Notes under the pieces: model-generated
What the model saw: only the letters and a program-made list of their open reading frames with translations
Told to the model about the DNA's origin: nothing
The model's database searches: none
Part shown: positions 19,203 to 40,284 of the stretch, piece by piece
How the letters are laid out: each line of letters starts with the position of its first letter
Numbering within the stretch: the stretch's first letter is position 1
Position numbers and translations under genes: made by a program
Assembly (NCBI RefSeq): GCF_001729245.1
Contig: NZ_CP015217.1
Span: 2,408,001 to 2,472,000 of the forward strand
Direction: 5' to 3'
From: Leptospira tipperaryensis
GTDB lineage: Bacteria > Spirochaetota > Leptospiria > Leptospirales > Leptospiraceae
DNA length: 64,000 nt

Positions 19203-20102
19203 CTAGTCTTCGGGGAGGGAAATTCTCTCCTCCCCTTTTTCTCCCACAAAAATCTCCTTACAATCCCAGACCCCGTTCGTTCGTTGCAAACGAATATGAT
19301 GACGGTGTATATTTCCTTCTTTGGTTTTGAGAATTCTCGGAACCTTCGCCGCATTGATTGTATGGAAAGAATTCTCGCTGATCTTCCAAGTTCGATCCCG
19401 GTTTAAATCCTGGATTCTATGATGCATGTGGCCCGCAAGAATCAGAGAAACCCTTTCACCTCTTTCTTTTAGAAAATCCAGAAAACGTCGAAGATCCCCG
19501 TCTCCCCAATCTCCTCCCTTCTTTCTAAAATCACAACCCCAAATATCGTCCCGTTTGGATCCGTATCCGGCAGGCCCGTTGTGTGCCAGAACGATACATT
19601 CCTTTCCTTGAATCTTCGGATAAAGAGACTTCATCTTTTCAAAAGAATCCCTAAAGGAAGAAACTCCGTATTCTTTTTTGAGTAAGGGAAGAAAACTCAA
19701 AGCCCCTCCCATCGAAAGAGGACGAGCTCCGACGAGTACCGTTTTCGAATCCAAGTCGGTCACGGAATAACCCACACAAATTGCGCCACCCATTTGTCTT
19801 TTGAGGCGAGTTAGACGAAATTGATGTCCGATGCTTCCGATACGTATCATCCATTTTGAATGTAATATTTCTCCCAGTAACTGAACCAGGTTCGTCGAGT
19901 CGTGATTTCCCGGAATCCAGTAGACTTTCTTTTTTAAGTTTGCTATTCCCCGAGTCACCTTTCGGCCGGAGAAAGGAAGATAACCGGGAAAATCTCCCGT
20001 GACCAAAATTGCGTCGTAATCGGACTTGTCAAAATACTCGTTGTCCCTTCGGTCCCAAAATCCATGGACGTCTCCAATGAGAGCTAACTTGAGATTTTCC
20101 AT
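19203..20102 (-). CDS. Calcineurin-like metallophosphoesterase
   Basis: 299 residues with all metal-binding blocks: ALIGDVHGFWD at the N-terminus, LVTGDFPGY, WIPGNHDSTNL, VLAHNGPAGYG and LAGHMHHRI. The substrate could be a nucleotide, phosphoprotein or phospholipid; the sequence does not say. There is no signal peptide. It starts 107 bp from the divergent chemoreceptor gene and ends 6 bp from the TPR gene. Confidence 0.9.
   Translation of the reverse strand: MENLKLALIGDVHGFWDRRDNEYFDKSDYDAILVTGDFPGYLPFSGRKVTRGIANLKKKVYWIPGNHDSTNLVQLLGEILHSKWMIRIGSIGHQFRLTRLKRQMGGAICVGYSVTDLDSKTVLVGARPLSMGGALSFLPLLKKEYGVSSFRDSFEKMKSLYPKIQGKECIVLAHNGPAGYGSKRDDIWGCDFRKKGGDWGDGDLRRFLDFLKERGERVSLILAGHMHHRIQDLNRDRTWKISENSFHTINAAKVPRILKTKEGNIHRHHIRLQRTNGVWDCKEIFVGEKGEERISLPED
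19212..19240 (+). terminator. Rho-independent terminator of the TPR gene
   Basis: GGGGAGG pairs with CCTCCCC and is followed directly by TTTTT on the plus strand. It starts 15 bp past the TPR stop codon and lies within the last codons of the convergent phosphoesterase gene. Confidence 0.75.
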
Positions 20103-20209
20103 CGGTATTTTAGTTTCTCCTTGTATTCAAGCGTGTAAATCTGGAAATTTACCGAAAAGAAGCAAAAACCGAAACGCTCGCGCGACGGTTGATATCGGGA
20201 ACCCGCCTC

Positions 20210-22747
<2,538 letters not shown>

Positions 22748-22767
22748 AGAGAGAGAAAGAGAGTCGA

Positions 22768-22795
22768 GGGGTTCGCAAAAACCCCTTGATTTTTC
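22768..22795 (+). terminator. Rho-independent terminator after the chemoreceptor gene
   Basis: GGGGTT-cgcaaa-AACCCC is followed by TTGATTTTT, 20 bp past the stop codon. Stem, loop and T-rich tail are all present. Confidence 0.75.
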
Positions 22796-22820
22796 CCCCG
22801 TTCCTTTTAGTTTGCACTTT

Positions 22821-23090
22821 ATGGAATGGGAAAAGATACTCAGAGACTCCGTTAAAGACAATAAGATCAAGGAGTTGCATCTCAGAAAAGTCCCGACTCT
22901 CAAGACGTGTGACGATTGGAGCAAGGTCAGAGAAATCGGACTGATCGATCATAAGACCAAGTATGCACACTACAAAGGGGGTCTCGTGAAATACGGAGAA
23001 GCCTTATTCTTCGTAACTGACGAAAGATTGCAGGCAATCGCTCCCTATCGTAAATGGGAATTCAAAAGTAAAATCAAAGTAGAAGAGTAA
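22821..23090 (+). CDS. Small conserved-looking hypothetical protein
   Basis: 89 residues from the ATG at 22821 (MEWEKILRDSVKDNKIKELH). It is rich in Lys, Glu and aromatic residues, with no signal peptide, membrane segment or cysteine pair. The length and even composition look like a real small protein, but I recognise no family. It sits between the terminator of the chemoreceptor gene and a bidirectional-looking hairpin, so it would be its own transcription unit. A TTG at 22812 would add three residues. Confidence 0.6.
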   Translation: MEWEKILRDSVKDNKIKELHLRKVPTLKTCDDWSKVREIGLIDHKTKYAHYKGGLVKYGEALFFVTDERLQAIAPYRKWEFKSKIKVEE

Positions 23091-23102
23091 TTCTTCCGTA
23101 TC

Positions 23103-23128
23103 TTTTCCGAGCTTTCGAGCTCGGAAAA
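23103..23128. terminator. Perfect 10-bp bidirectional terminator-like hairpin
   Basis: TTTTCCGAGC-TTTCGA-GCTCGGAAAA lies 12 bp after the small hypothetical gene. T/A tracts on each flank suit termination in either direction. The rest of the 312-bp convergent gap to 23403 shows nothing else. Confidence 0.65.
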
Positions 23129-23402
23129 TGAGATTCGTCTTTCCACTTTTCCTCTCTTCCAAAACACTTCTTCTTTGTAAGCAATACGTAAGTTCTGTCC
23201 GAAAGAACTTCTCCATTTCTATCCCCGGCTTTGAATCCAAGCTCTTATCACAATTCTCAAAAGTTTATTTTGTAAATTCTTCCACCTTTGTTTTGGAGAA
23301 TTCTTAGGGAAGTTTTGTTTTTCTAATCAAGAGAAGAAGAGAATGATTCCTTCGAGAGACGAGAAACGAAAAGATCGGCAATCAACGGAGAATCGGAATT
23401 TT

Positions 23403-25406
<2,004 letters not shown>

Positions 25407-25566
25407 AGAGAAGATACGCCCGCGGAGGTGTATTTTATCTAGCCATATTCAGAATTTAGCTTCGTTCGTAAACAAAAAAGCAGTTTCCTCTCGCAAACAA
25501 ACGCTCATTTTTTAAACTTCCTTTCTGTAGTTGTCTTTTCCAAGGAAGTTCAAAACCTTTGTGAAT

Positions 25567-26864
<1,298 letters not shown>

Positions 26865-26868
<4 letters not shown>

Positions 26869-27119
26869 CCTTTTTGTTAAACGAATTGAAAAAGGGCCAA
26901 AGCGCCTCTATAGTATCCCTCATCCACGAACCCGGAAAAGAAGATCTTTTTCGAAACATTCTGGACATCGGTCTTTTGCCCGGAATTAAGGTTTACGTTT
27001 TGGAAAAATATTCATCTCAGAAAAAAATCATTCTCAGAGCCGGCGACGTGGAAATCGCGATTCGAGAAGGGGAAGCGGAATTGATCCGAATAGGAGACGT
27101 CACCGATGGGTCATTCTAA
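26865..27119 (+). CDS. feoA: Ferrous iron transport protein A
   Basis: 84 residues with an SH3-like FeoA fold: [32 protein letters not shown] and [15 protein letters not shown]. FeoA is a small cytoplasmic partner of FeoB. It overlaps the upstream kinase gene by four bases and feoB by 14 bases. Confidence 0.93.
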
Positions 27120-29220
27120 TATAGATTCTAGTTCAAAAACCGCTCGGATCGTCATGGCGGGAAATCCAAACTGCGGTAAAACTACCCTCTTCAATCGCCT
27201 AACAGGCCTTAGACAAAAAACCGGAAACTATCACGGGGTCACCGTGGAAAAGGCGGAAGGAATTTTAGGCCACGGAGAAAATTCCATGAGGGTCTTGGAT
27301 CTTCCGGGTGCGTTTAGCCTCGGAGGGAACGCGGAAGACAAACAAGTCACGAGTCGGGTTCTTATCAGTCACGAAGAAGGAGATCGGGTTCTGTTTGTGA
27401 TGGACGCTTCTCTCGCGGAAAGGTCTCTACAGTTCCTTCTTCAAATCTTAGAATTGAACGTTCCCGTTTTAGTCGCAGTGACGATGAAAGACGTCTTGGA
27501 AAAGAAAAGGGTCAGTCTGGACCTCGACGTCCTTTCCCGCGAGTTCGGAATTTTATTTCAATACGTAAATCCAAAAAAAGGGGAAGGAATCAAAGAGCTA
27601 AAAAGTCTTCTTGTTTCACCGGGAGCCTTTCGTCTTCCGATCAAATCCTTTCAGTGGGACGACGAACGTGAAAAATTCGTCCATCGTCTTTTAAAATCAT
27701 TCTCTTCGGAAGATTCAAATTCTCTAAAGTTCGTTTTGATAAACTCGCTCAAGGAACTTTCCGGAGAAACCTTACAAAAGGGTTTGCCCGCTCTTTCTCT
27801 TCTTCCCGAAGAATCTCGAACCTTTGTAAGGGAACAGTTCGAAAATTCCAATTTAAAGTTTACTTATTTGGAAGAATTGACTCAGAAATCGATCTATATC
27901 AAAAAAATATTGGGTTCCGCTGTTTCGGGGACTTCGCTTAACAACGAAAGAATTCTTTCCAGAGTGGATCGAATTCTTCTCCATCCGTTTTGGGGAGTCG
28001 TTTCCTTTTTGGGTATCATGGCTCTTGTATTTCAGGCTTTGTTTACCTGGTCGGAAATTCCTATGGACTGGATCGAATCCACGGTTCAGAGCGTGGGAAC
28101 TTTTGTAGGAGCTTACTTTGCGGAAGGACCTCTGCGATCGCTCGTACAAGAAGGGATCATTGGAGGCGTAGGAGCCGTTCTTGTATTCATTCCTCAGATC
28201 AGCCTTTTGTTTTTCTTTATCGGAATCTTGGAAGAAACGGGTTATATCGCAAGGGCTTCCTTTGTGATGGATCGTTTTATGAGTAAGTTCGGGCTTTCTG
28301 GAAAATCCTTTATCCCACTTTTATCTTCCGCTGCCTGTGCGGTCCCCGCGATTATGGGAACGAGAACGATTGAAAACAAAGCCGATCGTATCACTACGAT
28401 TCTTGTTTCTCCGTTGATCACGTGTTCGGCGCGTTATCCGGTATATATCCTCGTCATCGGAGCTATCTTTCCTGCGGGAGCTCTCTGGGGAATTTTTAGC
28501 ATCAAGGCATTGGCGCTCTTGAGTCTATTTCTTCTCGGGATGATCGCTTCGATGCTCGCAGCCCTCGTTTTCAAAAAGACATTCTTTCGTTCCGATTCTT
28601 CTTATTTCCTCATGGAATTACCGGCTTACAACACTCCTTCTCTTAAAAGTTTAGGAATTACCGTATTCAAAAAATTGAAAGCGTTTTTGACAACTGCCGG
28701 AAAATTGATCCTTTTTATTTCGATCCTCCTTTGGTTTTTGGCAAACTATCCGAGAATCGACTCCTCCCAATTTCCAAATGCGACCGAAGCCGAAGTCAAA
28801 AAAATCCAGATTCGAGAATCCTACGCGGGAGAGATGGGAAAGTTTATGGAACCCGTTTTAAAACCGATCGGTTTTGATTGGAAGATGGGAATTGGAATCA
28901 TCACTTCCTTCGCAGCGAGAGAAGTTATGGTTTCCACACTTTCCATCATCTACGGAGTCGGAGGAGAAGAATCCGAAGACGACCTCAAGGAGGCGATTCG
29001 CAAAGACGTTGACGAGGAAGGAAAACCAGTTTGGGGACTTCGGAATTCCGTAAGTTTACTTCTTTTCTTTGCCTTTGCCTGTCAGTGTATGTCCACGCTC
29101 GCGGTCGTAAAAAAAGAAACAAACTCGATGTTCTGGCCTTTGTTTCTATTCGGATACATGACAATTTTAGCATATACTGTTTCTTTTATAGTCTTTCAGG
29201 CCTGGAATTTATTTTCCTAA
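27106..29220 (+). CDS. feoB: Ferrous iron transporter FeoB
   Basis: 704 residues. The N-terminal G-protein domain has G1 [12 protein letters not shown], switch [14 protein letters not shown] and G3 [13 protein letters not shown] helical guanine-dissociation-inhibitor-like stretch precedes the channel domain, which has two Gate repeats ([21 protein letters not shown] and [14 protein letters not shown]). It imports Fe(II) across the inner membrane. The ATG at 27106 lies inside feoA. No Fur box was identified upstream of the operon. Confidence 0.96.
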   Translation: MGHSNIDSSSKTARIVMAGNPNCGKTTLFNRLTGLRQKTGNYHGVTVEKAEGILGHGENSMRVLDLPGAFSLGGNAEDKQVTSRVLISHEEGDRVLFVMDASLAERSLQFLLQILELNVPVLVAVTMKDVLEKKRVSLDLDVLSREFGILFQYVNPKKGEGIKELKSLLVSPGAFRLPIKSFQWDDEREKFVHRLLKSFSSEDSNSLKFVLINSLKELSGETLQKGLPALSLLPEESRTFVREQFENSNLKFTYLEELTQKSIYIKKILGSAVSGTSLNNERILSRVDRILLHPFWGVVSFLGIMALVFQALFTWSEIPMDWIESTVQSVGTFVGAYFAEGPLRSLVQEGIIGGVGAVLVFIPQISLLFFFIGILEETGYIARASFVMDRFMSKFGLSGKSFIPLLSSAACAVPAIMGTRTIENKADRITTILVSPLITCSARYPVYILVIGAIFPAGALWGIFSIKALALLSLFLLGMIASMLAALVFKKTFFRSDSSYFLMELPAYNTPSLKSLGITVFKKLKAFLTTAGKLILFISILLWFLANYPRIDSSQFPNATEAEVKKIQIRESYAGEMGKFMEPVLKPIGFDWKMGIGIITSFAAREVMVSTLSIIYGVGGEESEDDLKEAIRKDVDEEGKPVWGLRNSVSLLLFFAFACQCMSTLAVVKKETNSMFWPLFLFGYMTILAYTVSFIVFQAWNLFS

Positions 29221-29229
29221 AACAATCGG

Positions 29230-31185
29230 ATGTTACAAAAGATTCCCGCAAATCTTAGGATTCTTTCGGCCTATGTCCTGGGGTTTCTGATTCTTTTCTT
29301 TTTTTACAGACTTTCTTTTTTAGGAGTTTTCTCTTCTAAAATAGAATCGGCTACGTTTTTCGAACTCCTAATTAGTTTTCTCGTAGGAATTCGATTCGAC
29401 CTTTCGGTCTGCGCCATGCTGTTAGGACCGTTTTTTATCCTTTCTGCGATCCATCCGCTCAATCGTTGGAAAGTTTATTCTCTCTTCTGGGGGCTTGCTC
29501 CGATCGTTCTTTTCTTTTGGACGGCGGCTCATCTTTTAGGAGACGTCCTTTATTTCGGAGAAACAAACAAACACCTCGGTTACGAAGGATTCGTTTTTTT
29601 GGGATTAGAATTCGTCGTGATTCTCAAATCCTTTTTTGTGGGAAATCCGATTCTCGCATCTATATCGATGATTCTCCTAATAACAGCGTTCCCCTTTGCC
29701 GCGTTTCAATACATTCGAAATTCCTACTATACTTATATACCCTATGCCGGAAAGAAAGAACTCCTACAGCTCCTCTACATTCCACTTATCCTATTTTTGT
29801 TAATTCGCGGCGGATTTCAATCCAGACCTTTGAGGGCAAGCGACGCGATGACCTCAAAAACCCATCTCGTAAACCAACTCGCACTCAACGGCGTTTTTAC
29901 TTCCATCATGGATCTAAAAAATCAATCCATTCCGCCCAACTTGGTAGTTCCTTATCCAAAGGCCATACAAACCGTAAGAGAAGAAATCGAGTATCCGGGC
30001 GCCGAGTTTATTTCGAAAGAATATCCCCTTCTACGCGAAACCAAAGAGAAGAATGGGAAAAGACCGCCTAACATCGTTTTGATTCTCCTCGAAAGCTGGA
30101 CCGGAAAATACGCATTCTCAAACGGAACCTTTCGCCCCGAAGGAAAATTAGTCGCGCCTCATTTTGAAGAGTTAGTAAAGGAAGGTGTTTATTTTTCCTC
30201 CTTTTTTGCAAGCGGAGGAAGGACTACAAACGGACTCCTATCCACGTTAACCGGAATTCCGGACGGCCCCGGACTGACCGTAGTAAGAAGTCCTCTCGTC
30301 CTCAGTCGTTTCGGAGGACTCGGAACCATCCTCAAATCGATCGGCTATCAAACCCTCTTTCTTCACGGAGGAGACGTTAGTTTTGATAATATGAATTTTC
30401 TTTTTTCACACTGGGGATTCGATACGATCCTAGGTCAGGAACATTTCGACACACTTAAAAAATACAAACCCGGTCCTTGGGGTTACTACGACGGAGATTT
30501 GTTAAGCGAACTTCACGAAACTCTAATGCGTCAAAAATCTCCCTTTCTCGCGGTCACATTGACGTTAACCACACACTATCCGTATCAAACCCCGAAACCA
30601 AGCGACAGAATCTTTACAAACGCACTCGAAGAAGCCGATTATTTTAATGTCTATCACTACTCCGACGAAGCGATTCATTCTTTTTTGCAAAAGGCAAAGA
30701 AGGCTCCTTACTTCAAGGATACGGTTTTTATCTTCGTAGGAGATCACGCGCACCATCGAAACCTGGACTATTTCGAAGACAGAAACATTCCCTTTTTAAT
30801 CTACTCACCGGGAAAGATCACACCCAAAATGGACTCGAGAATTTCCTCTCAACTGGACGTGATTCCGACTATCCTCGGAATCGTCGGAAAGAAGGTTCCA
30901 TTCTCCGCGATGGGAAGAGACCTTTTGGATCCGAAGCTGAATGGAGGAACCGCCTACTTCGCTTTCGGGAATCTTTTTGGTTGGATCGAAGACAACTGGA
31001 TCTTTTATAGTTTTACAGACAAGGTTCGAAATTCTTCCTTTTCCATCACTCCTCGAATCGGAGAAACGGAAGAATGTAAGAATGATCCCGTAAAATGCGA
31101 ATCTTATCATATCAAAGCAAAAGCATTTTGGAACTTAAGTTATGAGCTGATGAGCCGAAATCTTATATATCCGCCAAAAAATTAG
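29230..31185 (+). CDS. LtaS-like membrane sulfatase/phosphoglycerol transferase
   Basis: 651 residues. Five hydrophobic segments (~10-205) anchor a periplasmic alkaline-phosphatase-superfamily domain: [11 protein letters not shown] (metal site), [20 protein letters not shown] with the Thr nucleophile, and [12 protein letters not shown] (metal ligands). The family includes LtaS and the MdoB/OpgB phosphoglycerol transferases. Spirochetes have no classical lipoteichoic acid, so it may decorate a periplasmic glycan or lipid head group (inference). It begins 9 bp after feoB. Confidence 0.88.
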   Translation: MLQKIPANLRILSAYVLGFLILFFFYRLSFLGVFSSKIESATFFELLISFLVGIRFDLSVCAMLLGPFFILSAIHPLNRWKVYSLFWGLAPIVLFFWTAAHLLGDVLYFGETNKHLGYEGFVFLGLEFVVILKSFFVGNPILASISMILLITAFPFAAFQYIRNSYYTYIPYAGKKELLQLLYIPLILFLLIRGGFQSRPLRASDAMTSKTHLVNQLALNGVFTSIMDLKNQSIPPNLVVPYPKAIQTVREEIEYPGAEFISKEYPLLRETKEKNGKRPPNIVLILLESWTGKYAFSNGTFRPEGKLVAPHFEELVKEGVYFSSFFASGGRTTNGLLSTLTGIPDGPGLTVVRSPLVLSRFGGLGTILKSIGYQTLFLHGGDVSFDNMNFLFSHWGFDTILGQEHFDTLKKYKPGPWGYYDGDLLSELHETLMRQKSPFLAVTLTLTTHYPYQTPKPSDRIFTNALEEADYFNVYHYSDEAIHSFLQKAKKAPYFKDTVFIFVGDHAHHRNLDYFEDRNIPFLIYSPGKITPKMDSRISSQLDVIPTILGIVGKKVPFSAMGRDLLDPKLNGGTAYFAFGNLFGWIEDNWIFYSFTDKVRNSSFSITPRIGETEECKNDPVKCESYHIKAKAFWNLSYELMSRNLIYPPKN

Positions 31186-31200
31186 AAGACGAAGTAAAAC

Positions 31201-32191
31201 ATGACCTTTCAAAAAGAATTCTCAATCTCAAAACAAACAACCGTCGGAAACGAACATCCACCCGTAATCGTAGCCGAGATCGGGCTCAATCATAACAACG
31301 ACGAAGAGATCGGAAAAAGAACGATTTCCGCCGCGAAAAAAGCGGGAGTCCAGGCAGTTAAGTTTCAATCCTATGTTACGGAAGAATTTATAGATGTAAA
31401 CAATCCGGACGCAAAGATCCTCGTGGATATATTCAAAAAATATGAACTTACGGAAACGATGCACAGAAAGTTCCAGAAGGCCGCACAAGACGAAGGTCTT
31501 ATCTTTTTTTCCACACCTCTTTGTGTAAGCTCTTTGCAGCTACTCGTTGGCCTCGGTGTTCCCGCGATCAAGATTGCGAGCGGAGACGTTACAAACAAAA
31601 CACTTTTACGTGAAACCGCAAAAACAAAACTCCCGGTGATCTTATCTTCCGGCGCTGCTGAATTTTTTGAAGTGAATAGAGCGATTTCCTTTTTAGAAGA
31701 GGAAGGAACGACCCAGCTTTGTCTTTTGCACTGCGTGTCCCTCTATCCGACTCCGCCTGAAAAAGCAAATTTAAGAATCATAGAAACATTCCAAAATCTT
31801 TATACGTTTCCGATCGGATTTTCGGATCATACGGCCGGAAGTGTAGCCGCGGCGAGCGCCGTTTCTCTGGGAGCCGCAATGATCGAAAAACATTTTACAT
31901 TGGATAAGAATTTGGACGGACCCGATCACGGAATTTCATCCGATCCGAAAGAACTCAAAGAACTCTGCGACGCTTCCCTTCTCGCGTGGAAGATGAGAGG
32001 AAACGGGGAAAAAAAAACCTGGAAAGAGGAAGTCGGCGGAAGATTTTTTGGAAGAAGAGCGTTGTACGCCGACAAAAACGGAAATCCGATCGCGCTCAGA
32101 CCGGACCTGACACAAAGAAGCGGCGGATATCTGGATTCCTGGGAAATCGACGTTTCCAAACACCTCAAAGCGGAACCCGGCAAACCGTTTC

Positions 32192-32199
<8 letters not shown>
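31201..32199 (+). CDS. NeuB-family nonulosonic (sialic/pseudaminic) acid synthase
   Basis: 332 residues. The TIM-barrel NeuB domain has [39 protein letters not shown] and the signature [21 protein letters not shown]-terminal antifreeze/SAF-like domain starts near [11 protein letters not shown]. It condenses a 6-carbon N-acetyl sugar with phosphoenolpyruvate to a nine-carbon acid. No other nonulosonate gene is adjacent, so the product (NeuNAc, legionaminate or pseudaminate type) cannot be called. The gene starts 15 bp after the LtaS-like gene and overlaps the M23 peptidase by 8 bp. Confidence 0.92.
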
Positions 32200-33331
<1,132 letters not shown>

Positions 33332-33444
33332 AAAAGATCGAATTTTTGTTTTTAGACAATGGTTTTGGAAAGAATAAATTTCCATAGATTTCAAACGTTT
33401 CAAAAATCGACTGTGTCAATATTATTCCGTAGTTTCTCTTAAAA

Positions 33445-33459
33445 CGGACTTAAAGTCCG
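33445..33459. terminator. CGGACTT-A-AAGTCCG inverted repeat, candidate terminator of the M23 gene
   Basis: A perfect 7-bp palindrome with a one-base centre is followed by CTGCAAGCAG and then TTTTT, ~115 bp past the M23 stop codon. The one-base centre could instead mark a protein-binding site. Confidence 0.4.
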
Positions 33460-33483
33460 CTGCAAGCAGTTTTTCTCAATTGA

Positions 33484-33524
33484 TTTTATACTTCCAAACC
33501 GTTGCGTAACGAAGAAGTATAAAA
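33484..33524. repeat. Two-tier stem-loop TTTTATACTT...AAGTATAAAA
   Basis: A perfect 10-bp outer stem (33484-33493 with 33515-33524) encloses an inner CGTT/AACG stem. No T-run follows. The function is unknown. Confidence 0.45.
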
Positions 33525-33803
33525 TTTGGAAGAAAAAGAATTTAAAAAACCTTTCGATATTGACTATTTTTTCGAAAACCATTTTCCAAATCGACTTCGT
33601 CCCTCAAAGAATTCATACAAAGAGACAATTCCCCTATAACTCTTCCGCACCGACTAAAAAGAACTAAAAAAATTAAGAAGCGGGCGGAAGCCTTTGGATC
33701 GTGTTTTGAGTTTTAACAAAGTAAATTCGTACTTCATTGAATTCTAATATAACTAAATTTTATCTTCGTTCATTCTATTCTCAAAAATTTTATCCAAAAC
33801 CAC

Positions 33804-33820
33804 TACTCAAAAATTGAGTA
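33804..33820. repeat. TACTCAA-AAA-TTGAGTA inverted repeat upstream of fliF
   Basis: A perfect 7-bp inverted repeat with a 3-bp centre, ~165 bp before the fliF start. It could be an operator or a small hairpin; no known site is recognised. Confidence 0.35.
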
Positions 33821-33986
33821 CCAGAAAATTTTCTCCAAACACATTCAAAATGACGAATGCAAGGCTTTCACTGCGCTTAACATTTGTGTACTAAATGAAT
33901 ATTTTCTAAAAAAATTTGAAAAGAGATTGTACTTTCTTTCCGATATTTGATTATGTCCCGTATTGTAAATTCGGTGGAGATTCGCT

Positions 33987-35686
<1,700 letters not shown>

Positions 35687-35687
<1 letters not shown>

Positions 35688-36655
35688 TGAACTCCCTGTC
35701 GTCCAGACAAAATAGAGCGGGAAGTCTTCTTCGGATTCTGGGAGAACACCTCCCTCCGGAAGTCTACCGCCACTTAGGTCCGGAAACGACGGGGAAACTT
35801 CTTGAATCGTTTCACAAAAGCGGAAAACCGGATTCAAAAGAAGAGAGAGAAGTTCTCTCTTCTTTCCTCGGTTCCCTCTCCAAAATTCAGAGAGAGGAGA
35901 ATATAGATCCCGAAAGTCTCAATCTGATTCGAGAACTGGAAGCTCTTCTCAAAGAAGAAAAAGAGGAAAAGGATCTTTTACAAGAGCTCAAACAAAAGAG
36001 CGCGGAAGAAATTTCCAGAATCGTTTCGGGTGAGAATTCGGATATGATCGCCTTGGTTCTTTGTTTCGGAAATCCGGACGCGGCGGCCGCGGTGTTAAAC
36101 GACTTCCCCGAATCGCGAAAGGAAGAAATTCTGATCCAAATTCACGATCTCGACCTTTCCAGCGAATACGAGAAGAATCGTCTGGAACGTTTTCTGAAGT
36201 TCAAATTAGAAGCGCTCGCCTTGGAAGAGAAGAGCCTTCCGACTCGAAACCAGAGGGGAAAAAAGGCCGCGGACCTTTTGGGAAGACTCAAACCCGGAGA
36301 TTCTCAAAAAATCTTTGATCGAATCCGCGAGAAGAGACCCGGTTTTGCCGAAAATATAATTGAACACTTCTTTCGGATGGAAGATCTGTTATTCTTAGAA
36401 AGAGAACCTTTGAATAGATTCTTTTCTTCCTTTCATCCGATCGTTCTCGCCTGTGCGCTAAAAGGGACGGAGACTGAAATTCAGCTCCGGATTCTTGAAA
36501 AATTAGAACCGGCTCTGAGCGCGTCGATTCGTCTGGAGTCGGACTCAATGGGTCCGATCAGTCTCGCGGAAATGGAGACGGCTCAGAATGGAATTCTCGA
36601 AAGACTCACGGAAGAGATCGAAGAAGGAAGTATCAAATTTTGGAGAGCTACGTAA
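35687..36655 (+). CDS. fliG: FliG-family motor switch protein (divergent)
   Basis: 322 residues in the usual fliF-fliG-fliH position. The C-terminal domain aligns with Fli[24 protein letters not shown] and [32 protein letters not shown]. The torque helix, normally with DDR as in E. coli FliG, reads [10 protein letters not shown], so the two acidic motor residues are not conserved as a pair. The N-terminal part is weakly similar. Spirochetes often encode more than one FliG; this may be the ring-assembly paralogue rather than the main torque FliG (inference). Confidence 0.82.
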
Positions 36656-36658
36656 CCG

Positions 36659-37582
<924 letters not shown>

Positions 37583-37677
37583 AAATAGAAAGTTTTTCGG
37601 AGAAAGCCTCGACGCTTCCTCGCTTTCTTTTCTTTTTGAATTTGTTTTTAAACAAGACATTCTTCTCCCTTCTTATC

Positions 37678-37712
37678 GATCTCCCGGGTTCTCCGGGAGA
37701 TCTTTTCTTTTT
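37678..37712 (+). terminator. Strong terminator between fliH and fliI
   Basis: GATCTCCCGG-GTTCT-CCGGGAGATC is a perfect 10-bp stem with a 5-nt loop, followed by TTTTCTTTTT. It lies ~95 bp past fliH. It would split cluster I into two transcripts unless it is read through. A lone arm-like GCGGGAGTTCCCAC follows. Confidence 0.85.
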
Positions 37713-37889
37713 GCGGGAGTTCCCACGGTTTCTCAGAAGGTTTTTTGGAATCCAGAGGGGACTCGACAAGGATTTGAGAATTCAATCGTGGAGCTTAGAA
37801 AGCGTATGAGTTCCTACTTTTGGGATCGAGAAATTCCACTGGGAAAAAGGAGAATTGGAGTCGGTCAATTTTTCAGCAGATTTTTTCTT

Positions 37890-38050
37890 TGTCGGAGTTC
37901 CGACAAGAGAAGAATCGGGAATTTTAGATTTACTAAATTCTTCTTTTGTGCTACGGAAAATTCTTCCGATTTTTTCCCGCCAGCCCGCCTCCACCACCCA
38001 ACGAGGGTGGGGCAATTTTCTTTCACAGAAAATCGTCGTAACTACGACGA
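37890..38050 (+). mobile_element. MITE-like element, copy C (~160 bp)
   Basis: The left arm is TGTCGGAGTTCCGACA and the right end TCGTCGTAACTACGACGA; both are near-perfect palindromes. The interior has GTGCTACGGAAAA, a C-rich run and the hairpin CCACCC-AACGA-GGGTGG. It lies inside the flagellar cluster, between the fliH terminator and fliI, ending 134 bp before the fliI start. Confidence 0.8.
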
Positions 38051-38180
38051 ATTCGGATCCGAGAATCACCCCGAATTATTTCGAACTCTCACTACTTCCT
38101 ATAGAGACATAATTCTTTTATTTTCTCATAGATACTTGACTTTCCGACAAATCCTGGATACCAAGAGATAATTCCGAGCT

Positions 38181-39549
<1,369 letters not shown>

Positions 39550-39553
39550 TCCT

Positions 39554-40126
39554 TTGAAACGTTTTGAATTCAATCTAGAGCCCGTCCTAAATCTTCGGAA
39601 AAAAAAGGAAGACGAAAAACTCAAAGCGTTTTCGCTCGTCGCCGGCGAAATCAATCAGATTCGAAACGAAATTCATGAGAACGAGAAACAGATCGATCTC
39701 CTCACGGGAGAATCCTATTCTCTTCATGGCGCTTCTTTAAGAGACTATCAACTGCACCAAGGTTATATTCGTTCCCTCATCACTCAAAATGAAAATTTAG
39801 AATCGGACATCGATAAGAAAAAGCCCGAACTCGATTCTAAAAGAGCCGAATTGATCCTCGCTCAAAAAGATAGAAAGATCCTCGAAATTCTAAAAGATAA
39901 CCAATACAAACAATACAGAAAGCTCTATTTCAAAAAAGAAAAGTTCGAGCTCGAAGAACATTACAACCAGCTAAAATCCATCCAATGGAGAGAAATCCGT
40001 GAATCCACTCAATCTGAACCGCCTCCGAGAATCTTTACATTCGATACGGGAACAAACCCTGAAAGCGCAAACGACGACGCAGGGCTCTCAGAGCTTAAAA
40101 AACTCTACGAACGATTCAAAAAATGA
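39554..40126 (+). CDS. fliJ: Flagellar export chaperone FliJ
   Basis: 190 residues that begin with the FliJ hallmark KRFEFNLEPVLNLRKKKED and continue as a long coiled coil. It starts with TTG; no ATG is available before the conserved N-terminus, and AGGA lies upstream. FliJ links the FliI ring to FlhA. The stop follows an A6 tract (40118-40123). A +1 shift there would extend the protein by ~53 residues in the frame that ends at 40283 (see the next entry). Typical FliJ is ~145-150 residues. Confidence 0.88.
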   Translation: MKRFEFNLEPVLNLRKKKEDEKLKAFSLVAGEINQIRNEIHENEKQIDLLTGESYSLHGASLRDYQLHQGYIRSLITQNENLESDIDKKKPELDSKRAELILAQKDRKILEILKDNQYKQYRKLYFKKEKFELEEHYNQLKSIQWREIRESTQSEPPPRIFTFDTGTNPESANDDAGLSELKKLYERFKK

Positions 40127-40283
40127 ATCCTTCTTTCAGAAAATTCTGAACGCGACGACTGGAAATTCTTCTTCTCCACCGGATTCTATGCTTAGCCTTC
40201 AGAAGAAAATTACCGATTTTCAAGAAAAGGCCGAAGAGTTGGAAAATAAGATCAGCAGGAATCGGATCGACCTAAAGGTTTAA
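39999..40283 (+). CDS. Possible small coiled-coil protein overlapping fliJ, or frameshifted fliJ tail
   Basis: A 94-codon frame starts at GTG 39999 with GGAGAG seven bases upstream, overlaps the 3' end of fliJ by 128 bp in another frame, and ends 1 bp before flbB. The overlapping half is Ser/Thr/Gln-rich and looks like a shadow. The non-overlapping half (NESFFQKILN ... LQKKITDFQEKAEELENKIS) looks like real coiled-coil coding sequence. Either this is a separate gene or it is the fliJ C-terminus reached by a +1 shift at the A6 tract. Confidence 0.45.
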   Translation: MNPLNLNRLRESLHSIREQTLKAQTTTQGSQSLKNSTNDSKNESFFQKILNATTGNSSSPPDSMLSLQKKITDFQEKAEELENKISRNRIDLKV

Positions 40284-40284
40284 T

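Larger units (their letters stand above)
33332..33986. promoter_or_regulatory. Long A/T-rich region upstream of fliF with several hairpins
   Basis: This gap of 655 bp has no gene. It holds three clear inverted repeats, listed separately, and ends with AATTCGGTGGAGATTCGCT before the fliF ATG (ribosome site GGTGGAG). The promoter of flagellar cluster I must lie here, but I could not assign one with confidence. Confidence 0.45.
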
